The notes under the pieces: generated by a model | Seen by the model: only the letters and a program-made list of their open reading frames with translations | Told to the model about the DNA's origin: nothing | Database searches by the model: none | Origin: Psychromonas arctica DSM 14288 | GTDB taxonomy: Bacteria; Pseudomonadota; Gammaproteobacteria; Enterobacterales; Psychromonadaceae | Direction: 5' to 3' | Length of the DNA: 64,000 nt | Assembly: GCF_000482725.1 (NCBI RefSeq) | Contig: NZ_AXWP01000026.1 | Location: 41,828 to 105,827 of the forward strand | Translations under genes and position numbers: made by a program | Shown: piece by piece, positions 26,208-35,652 of the stretch | Position numbering within the stretch: position 1 is the first letter of the stretch | How the letters are laid out: every line of letters begins with the position of its first letter

Positions 26208-26625
26208 TTTATTCTCCTTTTAGTTAGTAAGCACGATAACCTGTAAATATTACAATTTTATGAACATTTAAAAAAAGATTTGTAGCAAAAATTAAGGTGT
26301 TAATAAAATAATAAACAAACATCTTTTTAGTAAGAATCTTTATAAAATTGTTATTGTAGTAGCCACAGTTATTGTATGCTTACCACTCAGAGTGTCATCG
26401 GTTGTTTACATGAAAAACCAATGATTAAAAAATAGCTATTTTAATTATTCGAAATACGCAGTGATATTTGATGTCTATATTATTTATAGAAAACTGCATA
26501 TAAGTTGAGTTAAAATAATAAAAGTTTTAATTTTATAGACAATAATGATTACTGAAATTATTCATAAGTCGTAATAACTTAGTTTTATATTATTTGTCAA
26601 TTAGCGTAATTGGTTGAGGTAAATT

Positions 26626-27588
26626 GTGATTAAAAAAATTGGTGTTTTAACAAGTGGTGGCGATGCGCCAGGTATGAACTCTGCAATCCGAGCAGTAACA
26701 CGTACTTGTCTTTCACACGGTATTGAAGTGTTTGGTATTTACGATGGTTATGCAGGACTACATGCGGGAAAAATAGAACAATTAGACCGTTATTCAGTTT
26801 CAGATATTATCAACCGTGGTGGTACATTTTTAGGGTCTGCTCGTTTCCCTGAATTCAAAGAAGAAAGTGTACGTAAAGAAGCGATTAAACAATTAGAAAA
26901 GCATGGTATTGATGCATTGATCGTGATCGGTGGTGATGGTTCATACATGGGTGCATTAAAATTAAGTGAAATGGGTTTCCCATGTATTGGTGTTCCTGGA
27001 ACTATCGATAACGATATCGCAGGTACTGATTACACTATTGGTTTTATGACGTGTTTAAATACAATTGTAGAAGCGGTTGACCGTCTACGTGATACTTCTT
27101 CGTCACATAATCGCATTTCAATTGTTGAAATTATGGGCCGTCATTGTGGTGACTTAACACTATGGGCTGCTGTTGCTGGTGGTAGTGAGTACGTGATTGT
27201 TCCGGAAAAAAACTTCGATGAAGAAAGTTTGATTAGACAACTTAAAGTCGGCGAAGATAAAGGTAAAAAGCATGCGATTATTGCTATTACCGAGCATATC
27301 ACTGACGTTAATGCGTTAGCAAAACGTATTCAAGAAAGAACTAAGCGTGAAACACGTGCAACTATTCTAGGCCATTTACAACGTGGTGGTTCTCCAATGG
27401 CCTTTGACCGTATTTTAGCAAGTCGTATGGGGTCATATGCTGTTGAATTGCTAAAAGAAGGACAAAGCGCGCGCTGTATCGGTATTAAAAATGGTCAAAT
27501 GGTTCACCATGATATTGCTGAATGTTTACAAACAATGCAACGCCCATTTCGCCAAGATTTATACGACTTATCAAAAATATTATACTAA
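26626..27588 (+). CDS. pfkA: ATP-dependent 6-phosphofructokinase
   Basis: The 320-residue enzyme phosphorylates fructose 6-phosphate in glycolysis, as a cytosolic tetramer. The start [18 protein letters not shown] is nearly the same as Escherichia coli PfkA (320 residues). The substrate loops [12 protein letters not shown] and EIMGRHCG are intact, with the catalytic Asp in the TIDND segment. The start codon is GTG at 26626 with TTGAGGT as ribosome site. It is followed by a strong terminator. Confidence 0.97.
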   Translation: MIKKIGVLTSGGDAPGMNSAIRAVTRTCLSHGIEVFGIYDGYAGLHAGKIEQLDRYSVSDIINRGGTFLGSARFPEFKEESVRKEAIKQLEKHGIDALIVIGGDGSYMGALKLSEMGFPCIGVPGTIDNDIAGTDYTIGFMTCLNTIVEAVDRLRDTSSSHNRISIVEIMGRHCGDLTLWAAVAGGSEYVIVPEKNFDEESLIRQLKVGEDKGKKHAIIAITEHITDVNALAKRIQERTKRETRATILGHLQRGGSPMAFDRILASRMGSYAVELLKEGQSARCIGIKNGQMVHHDIAECLQTMQRPFRQDLYDLSKILY

Positions 27589-27615
27589 GCCATCAGTAGT
27601 ATATAATAATCGGCT

Positions 27616-27641
27616 AAGCCTACCTTCGGGTGGGCTTTTTT
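27616..27641 (+). terminator. Rho-independent terminator of pfkA with TTCG loop
   Basis: A 9-bp stem (AAGCCTACC with GGTGGGCTT, one G-T pair) is closed by the stable TTCG tetraloop and followed by six Ts. It overlaps the earliest in-frame start of the next gene, which therefore starts at 27660. Confidence 0.9.
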
Positions 27642-27659
27642 ATATCGATAGGATTATCT

Positions 27660-28259
27660 ATGCCCGATCATCAAAGTAACGTTTTTATGGATTTCATTCG
27701 TTATAGTGAAAACTGTCAACAATTGCAGCAACTGCAACCCACTTATTATCAATTAGGTTTTATTTGCAGTATTCAAGCATTACCTGAATTAATCGATCTC
27801 GAGCAGTGGTTAGGTTATTTATGGCAAGAGGGAGCTGATATGACTTTTGAGAACCAACAACAAGCTGCTGACTTTGCCAATAATGTGTTAAAACTAGTTG
27901 CAGAATTACAGTCCTTGTATCAGCAAGCGATCCCTCTAAATGGATTAAATTGTAAAACTTGGATTGATAATGAACAGATATTAAGTGTTAATGCAGTGCA
28001 GTTTTCAGTAGGTTTTTTAGCCGCTATTGAATTGTTTAATAGCCATTGGTTAGGCCTTGAAGACCAACCAGAAGCGCAAAATTTACTACAAACCACTATT
28101 TTACTATTAAGCAAACTGGTACCAGCAGAAGACGTGGATCAAACGTTATTAGATCTTTTTCAACAATTACCAGAGACAGATGAAATATTACAAATTTTGC
28201 CCCAACTATTAAGTAATTTAGCTTACAGTGCCGCGTCAATATCATCATCTGATGCATAA
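27660..28259 (+). CDS. UPF0149 (YgfB/YecA-like) family protein
   Basis: The 199-residue helical acidic protein resembles the UPF0149 family: a segment like GFICSIQALPELIDLEQWLGYL followed by a second WxxGFLxxL-type helix (VQFSVGFLAAIELF). It lacks a cysteine-rich SEC-C tail, so it is closer to YgfB than YecA. The family has no agreed biochemical role; YgfB-type proteins have been tied to gene regulation in Pseudomonas. The ATG at 27660 is chosen because of GATAGGA upstream and because the earlier in-frame start falls in the pfkA terminator. It ends 33 bases before the pseudouridine synthase gene, likely one transcript. Confidence 0.65.
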   Translation: MPDHQSNVFMDFIRYSENCQQLQQLQPTYYQLGFICSIQALPELIDLEQWLGYLWQEGADMTFENQQQAADFANNVLKLVAELQSLYQQAIPLNGLNCKTWIDNEQILSVNAVQFSVGFLAAIELFNSHWLGLEDQPEAQNLLQTTILLLSKLVPAEDVDQTLLDLFQQLPETDEILQILPQLLSNLAYSAASISSSDA

Positions 28260-28292
28260 CCATCAACAACTTTTTAATGCTTGGAGTTAATC

Positions 28293-29003
28293 ATGCTTGA
28301 ACACAGTGAAATCACTAATGAATACTTTTCATTAGTCTCAGAAAATGACCATTTTGTGGTTATTAATAAACGACCGGGCATTAATTTCCACAGTGAAGAC
28401 GGTGAATATGGCGTTGTTGTTGCTGTGGAGAAATTTTTAGGTAAAAAACTTTATAGTGTACATCGTTTAGATAAAATGACTTCAGGGCTGTTATTATTGG
28501 CAAAATCATCGCAGGTAGCGCATGGTCTGTCTGAACTATTCAAAGCACAACAAGTTCAAAAGTATTACCTTGCTATTGCTGATAAGAAGCCTAAGAAAAC
28601 ACAGGGGCTAATTAAAGGAGGCATGGAGAAATCGCGTCGTTCAATGTGGAAACTGACACGTCACCAAGATAACCTCGCTATCACACAATTTTTTAGTTAT
28701 GCCCTAGGTGAAGGTAAACGATTATTTATTGTTAAGCCTAAAACTGGTAAAACGCATCAAATTCGCGTTGCATTGAAGAGTGTAGGAAGTGCTATTTGTG
28801 GCGATCCTATCTATGCGACTGAAGATGCATATCGATATGACAGAGGTTATTTACATGCTTATCAAATTCAATTTACTTATGAGCAACAAGTTTATCGCTT
28901 TAGTGTCGAACCTGATATTGGAGTGGAATTTTTAGCACCGGCTTGTCAGGCTAAATTAGCAGAAGTTAATGAGTGTGAACATTTGCAGTGGCCGAAAATC
29001 TAA
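28293..29003 (+). CDS. RluA-family RNA pseudouridine synthase
   Basis: The 236-residue enzyme converts specific uridines in RNA to pseudouridine. The catalytic motif HRLDKMTSG (Asp in HRLD) and the later TGKTHQIRVALKSVG are the RluA-family signatures. No S4 domain is present. It resembles the short RluA-like subgroup found in marine Gammaproteobacteria; the RNA target is unknown. An in-frame TTG lies at 28281, but ATG at 28293 is preceded by GGAG at good spacing. It faces xthA with a shared hairpin between. Confidence 0.88.
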   Translation: MLEHSEITNEYFSLVSENDHFVVINKRPGINFHSEDGEYGVVVAVEKFLGKKLYSVHRLDKMTSGLLLLAKSSQVAHGLSELFKAQQVQKYYLAIADKKPKKTQGLIKGGMEKSRRSMWKLTRHQDNLAITQFFSYALGEGKRLFIVKPKTGKTHQIRVALKSVGSAICGDPIYATEDAYRYDRGYLHAYQIQFTYEQQVYRFSVEPDIGVEFLAPACQAKLAEVNECEHLQWPKI

Positions 29004-29018
29004 GTGCTTGTGAGCAGC

Positions 29019-29048
29019 AAAAGCGTTAATCGTTAAACTAACGCTTTT
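29019..29048. terminator. Hairpin between convergent pseudouridine synthase gene and xthA
   Basis: The 10-bp arms AAAAGCGTTA and TAACGCTTTT enclose a 10-base loop. A/T ends on both strands suit a two-way terminator. Confidence 0.7.
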
Positions 29049-29060
29049 GGTTTATTTGGA

Positions 29061-29867
29061 TTAAGCGAATTCAGTCCAAATAGGCGCATGATCTGAAGGT
29101 TTATCAATACCTCTTAGTTCATAATCAATATCTGCTTCTACTGTTTTTTCAGCTAATGAATGTGTTGCTAATACCACATCAATGCGTAACCCCCGGTTGT
29201 CATCAAAACCACGAGAGCGGTAATCGAACCAGCTAAATTTTTCATTTTCTTCTGGATGTAATAAACGGAACGTATCGGTAAACCCAAAATCCATTAAGGT
29301 AGCTAACCATTCACGCTCTTCCGGTAAGAAGCTACATTTTTTGGTTTGTAACCAGCGTTTTGCATTCACTTCACCAATACCAATATCTAAATCAAGTGGA
29401 GATATATTAATATCACCCATCACTATCACTTGCTCATCGGCTGTGTGATTCTCATGTAAATAAGTATTTAAATCTTTATAAAACTGACGCTTATAGGGAT
29501 ATTTAGTTTCATGAGTTTGGTTTTCTCCTTGTGGGAAGTAACCGTTGAGAATATGTACTGGTTGTCCATCTTCATCGGCTACCGTCACCATGATCATGCG
29601 TTTTTGATGATCTTCATTATCAGTAGGGAAACCATATTGCACCGCTGCTGGTTTTTGTTTGCATAACATTGCGACACCGTAATGTGCTTTTTGGCCATGA
29701 AAGTAAACGTGGTAACCCATCGCTTCTACCGCTTCAACTGGAAAGGCATCATTATGTACTTTGATTTCTTGTAAACCGATCACATCTGGTTGATGTTTAT
29801 CGATAATCGCTTGTAATTGGTGAAGACGCGCGCGCAGCCCGTTAATATTGAAGGAGATAACTTTCAT
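29061..29867 (-). CDS. xthA: Exodeoxyribonuclease III
   Basis: The 268-residue enzyme is an AP endonuclease and 3'-5' exonuclease used in base-excision repair. It starts [18 protein letters not shown], with LQEIKV carrying the metal-binding Glu, GDINISP and the ending SDHAPIW with the catalytic His. Length matches Escherichia coli XthA (268). The ribosome site is AAAGGCT upstream of 29867. Its 3' end meets the hairpin shared with the pseudouridine synthase gene. Confidence 0.96.
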   Translation of the reverse strand: MKVISFNINGLRARLHQLQAIIDKHQPDVIGLQEIKVHNDAFPVEAVEAMGYHVYFHGQKAHYGVAMLCKQKPAAVQYGFPTDNEDHQKRMIMVTVADEDGQPVHILNGYFPQGENQTHETKYPYKRQFYKDLNTYLHENHTADEQVIVMGDINISPLDLDIGIGEVNAKRWLQTKKCSFLPEEREWLATLMDFGFTDTFRLLHPEENEKFSWFDYRSRGFDDNRGLRIDVVLATHSLAEKTVEADIDYELRGIDKPSDHAPIWTEFA

Positions 29868-30098
29868 AAAATAATAGCCTTTACAGAATCGAAACGCTGA
29901 ATGTACCTTGTTGTGCTTATTTACTCAACCGAGTAATGATAATTAAAGCCTACGCAGCGTATTCAACTGGTTTTATATTAACATTAGTCGTGATTTTCTT
30001 GCGGCCTTTTTTAAAGACTAATGACTTACATTGTTTGTATAACTACTCACAATTGTAATAACTTTAACAATGTAGTTTATGGGCTGATTACCCTTAGG

Positions 30099-31004
30099 TT
30101 AGGAGATAGCTCCAGTAAATTTTTTAATATCTTGTTGCCAGTGTGTTGCTAAAAAATCTATAAAAGCACGCACGACTGATTGTTGATAATTACGCGAAAG
30201 GTAAACGGCCCATAAGTTATGGCCAGGAGAATAATAGTCAGGTAGTACTTCAACGAGCTCTCCGCTTTGTAAATAGGTATTTGCTAAATCACACGGAATA
30301 TTAGCAATGCCCATACCTCTGAGCGTAGCATTAATAAGGACGCCCATTTCATTACATTGCAAGTTCCCCTTGACCGTTATTTCTTGATCACTGTTGGCAG
30401 ATGTAATCCGCCATTTAGCGGCACTGCTATGCACCAAGCAGTTATGAGTGATTAAGTCTTGCGGAGTTTTTAATGCCGCATACTTGGTTAAATAAAGGCT
30501 TGAAGCACATAATACACTGTCGATGTGCATCAATTTACGAGCAATAAGTTGCTCATCGGGCTGTTGCATATAACGAAGCGCAACATCAACGCGCTCATCA
30601 ACTAACTGTGACAAGTTATCCGACAGAATAAGTTGAATGTTTGTATTTGGGTGTAATGCCAAAAATGCTTCAACTTTATCAAAAAGCAACGCTTGTCCAA
30701 GCCCAATGGGTGATGCAACTCGAATCGTACCCACTAGCTCATTATTGTGGCTATGAGCACGACTTTGCATGTCTGAAACCGTGCTGATTATTTGTTGGCA
30801 ATACAGTAAAGCTTCTTCTCCTTGCAAGGTTAAGCTTACTTTACGCGTGGTGCGATGAAATAATCGAAGTGATAGCCATCGTTCTATTTCTTGTACATGG
30901 CGGCTGACCTGTAGGCGGCTTAAAGATAAATGTTCAGCAGCTTTAGTAAAACTGCCTGTTCGTGCAACTTCGATGAAGCTCTTTATTGCCGTTATCTTAT
31001 CCAT
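30099..31004 (-). CDS. LysR-family transcriptional regulator
   Basis: The 301-residue protein has a helix-turn-helix domain (MDKITAIKSFIEVARTGS, with RLQVSRHVQEIERWL) and a periplasmic-binding-like effector domain. The frame opens at 31052, but ATG 31004 gives the family N-terminus and is preceded by AAGGTT. It is divergent from the NAD(P)-binding protein gene across 112 bp containing a palindrome, so it probably regulates that gene and itself. The effector is unknown. It is unlike the first LysR protein except in the general family features. Confidence 0.9.
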   Translation of the reverse strand: MDKITAIKSFIEVARTGSFTKAAEHLSLSRLQVSRHVQEIERWLSLRLFHRTTRKVSLTLQGEEALLYCQQIISTVSDMQSRAHSHNNELVGTIRVASPIGLGQALLFDKVEAFLALHPNTNIQLILSDNLSQLVDERVDVALRYMQQPDEQLIARKLMHIDSVLCASSLYLTKYAALKTPQDLITHNCLVHSSAAKWRITSANSDQEITVKGNLQCNEMGVLINATLRGMGIANIPCDLANTYLQSGELVEVLPDYYSPGHNLWAVYLSRNYQQSVVRAFIDFLATHWQQDIKKFTGAIS

Positions 31005-31065
31005 TAGTAACCTTTTTAGAACCAATATGTGTCTTAATTCTATATTTATCATTGTAAATCGAACA

Positions 31066-31082
31066 AGTAAACTGCTTTTACT
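31066..31082. promoter_or_regulatory. Palindrome in the second LysR divergon (probable operator)
   Basis: AGTAAA-CTGCT-TTTACT is a perfect 6-5-6 palindrome with T-N11-A symmetry, the same geometry as the box at 1035-1053 but a different sequence. It lies between starts at 31004 and 31117. Confidence 0.55.
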
Positions 31083-31116
31083 CGCTCAGCGTTAAACATC
31101 AAAGAAGGAACATAAA

Positions 31117-31749
31117 ATGAAATTAGCAATATTAGGTGCAACGGGTTGGATTGGTAGCCACATTTTGGAGCAAGCTGTAAAGCGTGGTCATGAGGTGGTT
31201 AGTCTTGTACGTGATCCGATAAAAATCAGTGAACAAAAAACGAGCGTTGTTTCGTTTGATTTACAAAGCGAGCAAGATATAACCTCCTTGATAGGTGATG
31301 TTGAAGTCTTGATTGTTTCTGTGGGTGGACGTGCTAACGGTAATCACCAGCTGGTGGCTGATACTGCACAACGTTTGATGACTGCACTTGATGGCAGTAA
31401 TATTCGCATTGTTTGGGTAGGCGGCGCAGGAAGCTTAGAAGTGGCGCCTGGTGTTACACTCGTTTCAACCCCTGAATTCCCAGAGGATTATAAGCAAGAA
31501 GCATTAGCGCAAGTAGAAGCATTAAATGTGTTCAAAGACAGTAAAAGTAATGCATCATGGACATTTGTTAGCCCGGCTGCGTTTATTTATCCTGGGGGCA
31601 GTGAAGGTCAATACCGTATAGGCGATAACACATTTTTTACTAATACCGACGGTGAAAGTAAAGTATCAGCGACTGATTATGCGATTGCGATGGTAGAGGA
31701 AACTGAAAATGCAGCGCATTTAAATCAACATATGAGCATCGCTTACTAA
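31117..31749 (+). CDS. NAD(P)-binding Rossmann protein (atypical SDR, YwnB-like)
   Basis: The 210-residue protein begins with the dinucleotide motif LGATGWIG (6-13), followed by the NAD(P)H-binding pattern of atypical short-chain dehydrogenases (SLVRDP, VGGAGSLEV, FVSPAAF). The family includes NADPH-dependent quinone or flavin reductases and redox sensors related to YwnB and NmrA. No Tyr-x3-Lys catalytic pair is visible, so it may not be a classical reductase. AAGGAAC precedes the start. It is divergent from the LysR gene and likely its target. Confidence 0.82.
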   Translation: MKLAILGATGWIGSHILEQAVKRGHEVVSLVRDPIKISEQKTSVVSFDLQSEQDITSLIGDVEVLIVSVGGRANGNHQLVADTAQRLMTALDGSNIRIVWVGGAGSLEVAPGVTLVSTPEFPEDYKQEALAQVEALNVFKDSKSNASWTFVSPAAFIYPGGSEGQYRIGDNTFFTNTDGESKVSATDYAIAMVEETENAAHLNQHMSIAY

Positions 31750-31790
31750 TCTATTTATCAATAGGTTAACAGTACCAATAATAGTGAATC

Positions 31791-31822
31791 GAGCTTGATT
31801 ATCTCTACGCTTAATCAAGCTC
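31791..31822 (+). repeat. Perfect 11-bp stem-loop after the oxidoreductase gene
   Basis: GAGCTTGATTA pairs with TAATCAAGCTC around a 10-base loop. No T run follows. It lies 41 bases past the stop of the 31117 gene and 130 before a true terminator. Confidence 0.7.
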
Positions 31823-31951
31823 AATGACTAAAAGAACATTTATTCAATCTACGTTGAGTCAAAATACATTTGATAGAAGTGCATTTGTTAAACGTAGAAT
31901 AGATATCGAATTAAATGTCCTCTAAACATTCTATACAAAGTTTCATTAACC

Positions 31952-31983
31952 ATTGGCTGATTATTTTAATCAGCCAATTTTTT
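31952..31983 (+). terminator. Rho-independent terminator on the plus strand
   Basis: An 11-bp stem (ATTGGCTGATT with AATCAGCCAAT), a 5-base loop and six Ts. The nearest upstream gene ends 202 bases earlier, so either that mRNA has a long structured 3' end or a separate small transcript ends here. Confidence 0.88.
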
Positions 31984-32038
31984 AATTAGTTATTTTAAGG
32001 TAATTTATTAACTTGGGATCATCAACCTGATTTTTTTG

Positions 32039-32275
32039 TTAATTTAACGCGATTAATACATGGTGTAAGTGCTCGGCTGTTTCTAAACCACTATCGGTTA
32101 GATAACCTCCGTCATGTTGCGTAGTAAGACCTTTATCAAAAAGAGATTGTGCGGCTTGGATAACTGATGGGGATGCTTCTTTGTGAATTTTTAATCCTTC
32201 TAATTGTGATTTTTGTGGGAACTTAGCAAGTAATTTCATTTCTTCGAAAAAAGTATCAGAGTAAGTTTTAATCAT
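32039..32275 (-). CDS. TIGR02647-family small protein
   Basis: The 78-residue protein contains the family pattern: LLAKFPQKSQLEGLKIHKEA, then LFDKGLTTQHDGGYLTDSG and a final helix. This family is widespread in Gammaproteobacteria and has been described as DNA-binding on the basis of its predicted winged-helix-like fold; the role is unknown. The gene stands alone on the minus strand. The ribosome site is weak (TTAAAG). Confidence 0.82.
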   Translation of the reverse strand: MIKTYSDTFFEEMKLLAKFPQKSQLEGLKIHKEASPSVIQAAQSLFDKGLTTQHDGGYLTDSGLETAEHLHHVLIALN

Positions 32276-32501
32276 CTTTAATTCACTTCTATAGTATTAA
32301 GGAACTTTCATCATATGCCCTGTTATATAAAAAGCAAAATTTACTCGAAGGGAACATGGGCTAGATCAATTCTCTGTAATATTCTGTTATTAAAGGTGAT
32401 TTAGCGCACTTAAACAGATATTAGTATAGCAGATTTAGTCTGTTTTATGCATACGGGATAAAACTTCTTAATTTTACACTGTCAATAAAGCGATCGAATA
32501 A

Positions 32502-32528
32502 AAAAGGAATGCATTTGGCATTCCTTTT
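32502..32528 (-). terminator. Rho-independent terminator of bamE
   Basis: On the minus strand, AAAAGGAATGC pairs with GCATTCCTTTT around a 5-base loop and is followed by a run of Ts. It lies 47 bases beyond the bamE stop. Confidence 0.85.
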
Positions 32529-32574
32529 ATGGGGTGACACTTTAACCGTGCTATAAAAAACGCACTATAAAATT

Positions 32575-32997
32575 TTATTCCGAGGTTAAAGGCACTTTGG
32601 TTTGATCACTTTGTGCCGCTGCATTAGGCGCATTTTTAGTTTTAGGGTTCTTAATGAGAGGATTTTCGACAGAAGTATTGTCACTCACAATTTCATTTAA
32701 CTGACCATCTTTAAATGTAAGTAAAATTTCTGATTGCTGAATGTCTTCACCGCCAGGTTTGATATAACGAATGTAATACCATTTTGATGAATCAAACTGA
32801 TCGATTAACATCGGGGAGCCTAACACGTAAATAGCTTGCTCCTGTGTCATGCCTATCTCAATTTTGGCTAGTTTTTCACTGTCAATATAGTTTCCTTGCA
32901 CTACATCAATTTGGTAAACAAAGGTATCGTACAAATAAGAGCAACCTGAAAGTGAAAAGGTAACTATAATACTAGCGAATATTTTTTTAATGTTCAT
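32575..32997 (-). CDS. bamE: Outer-membrane assembly lipoprotein BamE (SmpA/OmlA)
   Basis: The 140-residue protein has a lipoprotein signal (lipidated Cys19 in SLSGCSY) and the SmpA/OmlA fold: [25 protein letters not shown] and a W-Y-Y-I-R-Y strand. BamE is the small lipoprotein of the BAM complex that inserts outer-membrane barrels. Compared with Escherichia coli BamE (113 residues) it has an extra C-terminal tail of about 27 Asn/Lys/Ala-rich residues. The frame opens at 33060; I chose 32997 because it gives a proper signal peptide. It is divergent from hemA, where many relatives carry lolB instead. Confidence 0.92.
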   Translation of the reverse strand: MNIKKIFASIIVTFSLSGCSYLYDTFVYQIDVVQGNYIDSEKLAKIEIGMTQEQAIYVLGSPMLIDQFDSSKWYYIRYIKPGGEDIQQSEILLTFKDGQLNEIVSDNTSVENPLIKNPKTKNAPNAAAQSDQTKVPLTSE

Positions 32998-33243
32998 GGG
33001 CTCATCAATCGTTAAAGGGTGAAAATGATGAAGCTGATAATACCCAAGCAAAGCAGACATGTAAAAATATAAGCGAAGAAATTTTGTGTTTCTGTTTTAT
33101 CAAGCAGAACAAGTTAAGTAATTGTTTAAAAATAAGACTAAATAGGTGCTAGAAACAGAGTTAGCTTTAAATTTGTTGTAAAATTACGTAGAATTCAGCT
33201 CTTTTATTTTATCCCAATCTTTTTGACTCTGTGAATTATATAA

Positions 33244-34509
33244 ATGCCATTATTTGCGTTAGGAATTAATCATCAAACTGCATCAGTAGAACTGAGAGAA
33301 AAGGTTGCTTTTTCGCCTGATTCTTTATCTATTGCCTATGCTGATTTGTTGACTCAACCCTTTGTCAAGGAAGCGGTTATTATTTCAACCTGTAATCGAT
33401 GTGAAATCTATTGTCATTTTGAACAGGAAGATCCCAGTTCAATATTACATTGGTTAACGCAGTTCCATGGTATTGAAACGGACAGCTTGAATGATAATTT
33501 TTATTGCTATCAAGATCAGCAAGCAGTAGCACACTTATTTCGTGTTGCCAGTGGCTTAGATTCATTAGTGCTGGGTGAGCCGCAAATCTTAGGGCAGATC
33601 AAGCAAGAGTTTGCTACTGCAAGCCAATACAAAGCGGTCAGTAAAACACTGAATAAATGGTTTCAACATTCTTTTAGAGTGGCTAAACGCGTGCGTACTG
33701 AAACACAAATTGGCGCAAATGCAATTTCTGTTGCCTTTGCAGCCGTCTGTTTAGCAAGACAAATATTTAGTGATTTAAAACAAAGTCGGGTTTTATTAAT
33801 CGGAGCCGGTGAAACCATTGAACTAGTAGGTAAATATCTACTTGAGCATGAAGTGCCTAATATCACTATTGCTAATCGTACCCTAGAACGTGCGATGGAT
33901 TTAGTTGAACAATTTGATGCTAAAGCAATCACACTGGGCGAAATTCCTAACCACTTATCTAAATCAGATATTATCATCTCTTCAACAGCTAGCCCATTGC
34001 CCATTATCGGCAAAGGTATGGTGGAAAGTGCATTAAAAGATCGTCGTCATCAACCCATGTTATTTATTGATATTGCGGTGCCTCGTGATATCGAGCAACA
34101 AGTTTCAGAATTAAACGATGCATATTTATATAGTGTGGATGATTTGCAGGGCATAATAGAAGAAAATAAACAAGCTCGTGCCGAAGCCGCGATTGAAGCA
34201 GAAAAAATTATTGTCGGCTGCGTTGATATTTTCATGGCTTGGAGAGAATCTTTAAAAGCGGTTGAAACTATTCGTTTATATCGTCAAAACAGTGAGCAAT
34301 TAAGAGATGAATTATTACAACGTGCTATTACTTCATTAGCGAATGGCAATGATAGCGAAAAAGTATTAAAAGAACTGGCGTTTAAATTAACCAATAAATT
34401 AATCCATCACCCTAGTCAGGCTCTCACTACAGTCAGCCAGACCGGTAATGAACAAGATTTAGAGTTACTCAGAGTAACATTGGGTTTAAACCAAAAAGAT
34501 GATTTATAA
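33244..34509 (+). CDS. hemA: Glutamyl-tRNA reductase
   Basis: The 421-residue enzyme reduces glutamyl-tRNA to glutamate-1-semialdehyde, the first step of haem and tetrapyrrole synthesis. The N-terminus (MPLFALGINHQTASVELREK) and the catalytic Cys50 in STCNRCEIY agree with the family, as do the GEPQILGQIK and the NADPH-binding GAGETIELV segments. Length matches Escherichia coli HemA (418). It leads the usual hemA-prfA-prmC cluster; prfA follows after 51 bases. Confidence 0.97.
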   Translation: MPLFALGINHQTASVELREKVAFSPDSLSIAYADLLTQPFVKEAVIISTCNRCEIYCHFEQEDPSSILHWLTQFHGIETDSLNDNFYCYQDQQAVAHLFRVASGLDSLVLGEPQILGQIKQEFATASQYKAVSKTLNKWFQHSFRVAKRVRTETQIGANAISVAFAAVCLARQIFSDLKQSRVLLIGAGETIELVGKYLLEHEVPNITIANRTLERAMDLVEQFDAKAITLGEIPNHLSKSDIIISSTASPLPIIGKGMVESALKDRRHQPMLFIDIAVPRDIEQQVSELNDAYLYSVDDLQGIIEENKQARAEAAIEAEKIIVGCVDIFMAWRESLKAVETIRLYRQNSEQLRDELLQRAITSLANGNDSEKVLKELAFKLTNKLIHHPSQALTTVSQTGNEQDLELLRVTLGLNQKDDL

Positions 34510-34560
34510 AGAATATATTAAGTAGCTCGACTACTTACCTGTTCATAAAAAGAGATAAAG

Positions 34561-35652
34561 ATGAAAGCATCAATTGTTGCAAAGTTAGAAATTTTAGTTG
34601 AACGTTACGAAGAAGTTCAAGCCTTGTTAGGCGATCCTGATACCATTAGTAATCAACAAAAATATCGTGAATTAACGAAAGAGTATTCACAGCTGGAAGA
34701 AGTAGTGTTGTGTTTTAAATCATTTCAAAGTGCACAACAAGACCTCGCTGCTGCTGAACTTATGTTAGAAGACGATGACGAAGATATGCGTGCAATGGCG
34801 GAAGATGAAGTTGTTGAAGCAAAGGTTAATGTAGAAAAATTAGCTGATCAGTTACAAATTTTATTATTACCAAAAGATCCTAATGATGATCGTAACTGTT
34901 TTGTTGAGATCCGTGCCGGCGCCGGTGGTGATGAAGCGGCGATTTTTGCGGGCAACTTATTCCGGATGTACAGTAAGTATTGCGATAGCAAAAAGTGGCG
35001 TGTCACGATCATGAATAGCAATGTCAGTGAGCAGGGTGGTTACAAAGAAGTGATCATGCAAATCGAAGGTGAAGGTGCTTACGGGTTAATGAAATTTGAG
35101 TCTGGCGGTCACCGTGTACAGCGTGTACCTGAAACTGAATCACAGGGACGCATACATACTTCTGCGTGCACTGTTGTAGTGATGCCTGAAATTCCAGAAT
35201 CTGAAGCGATTTCAATTAATCCTGCTGATTTAAAAGTTGATACGTTCCGTGCATCAGGGGCTGGTGGTCAACACGTTAATAAAACTGACTCGGCTATTCG
35301 TATTACTCACGTACCGACTGGTACAGTGGTTGAATGCCAGGATCAACGTTCACAGCATAAAAACCGTGCGCAAGCGATGTCGGTATTGCAAGCTCGTTTA
35401 CAACAAGCTGAAGACGAAAAGAACAATGCCGAAGAGCAAGATATTCGTCGTAGCTTAGTCGCTAGTGGCGATCGAAGCGAACGTATTCGTACTTATAACT
35501 ACCCGCAAGGTCGTGTTAGTGACCACCGTATTAACTTAACTATATATCGTCTAAATGAAGTCTTAGAAGGTGAGTTGGATGCACTACTGGATCCTATTTT
35601 ACAAGAAGACCAAGCAGACAAATTAGCGGCATTAGCACAAGGTACATTATAA
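34561..35652 (+). CDS. prfA: Peptide chain release factor 1
   Basis: The 363-residue factor ends translation at UAA and UAG. The GGQ hydrolysis motif is at about 235-237 ([12 protein letters not shown]). The stop-codon-reading tripeptide is PET (VPETESQGR, about 190-192), against PAT in Escherichia coli; the middle residue is variable, so this is compatible with RF1. AGAGATAAAG serves as the ribosome site. PrmC, which methylates the GGQ glutamine, is encoded directly next to it, with no intervening base. Confidence 0.97.
   Translation: MKASIVAKLEILVERYEEVQALLGDPDTISNQQKYRELTKEYSQLEEVVLCFKSFQSAQQDLAAAELMLEDDDEDMRAMAEDEVVEAKVNVEKLADQLQILLLPKDPNDDRNCFVEIRAGAGGDEAAIFAGNLFRMYSKYCDSKKWRVTIMNSNVSEQGGYKEVIMQIEGEGAYGLMKFESGGHRVQRVPETESQGRIHTSACTVVVMPEIPESEAISINPADLKVDTFRASGAGGQHVNKTDSAIRITHVPTGTVVECQDQRSQHKNRAQAMSVLQARLQQAEDEKNNAEEQDIRRSLVASGDRSERIRTYNYPQGRVSDHRINLTIYRLNEVLEGELDALLDPILQEDQADKLAALAQGTL

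Larger units (their letters stand above)
25929..26625. other. Long spacer between sulP gene and pfkA
   Basis: The 697 bases hold two consecutive hairpins after the sulP gene, a possible 41-codon gene on the minus strand (26082-26207), and about 420 AT-rich bases before pfkA. In the last part I find no clear -35/-10 pair, though TATATT near 26586 could be a -10 box for pfkA. Confidence 0.5.
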
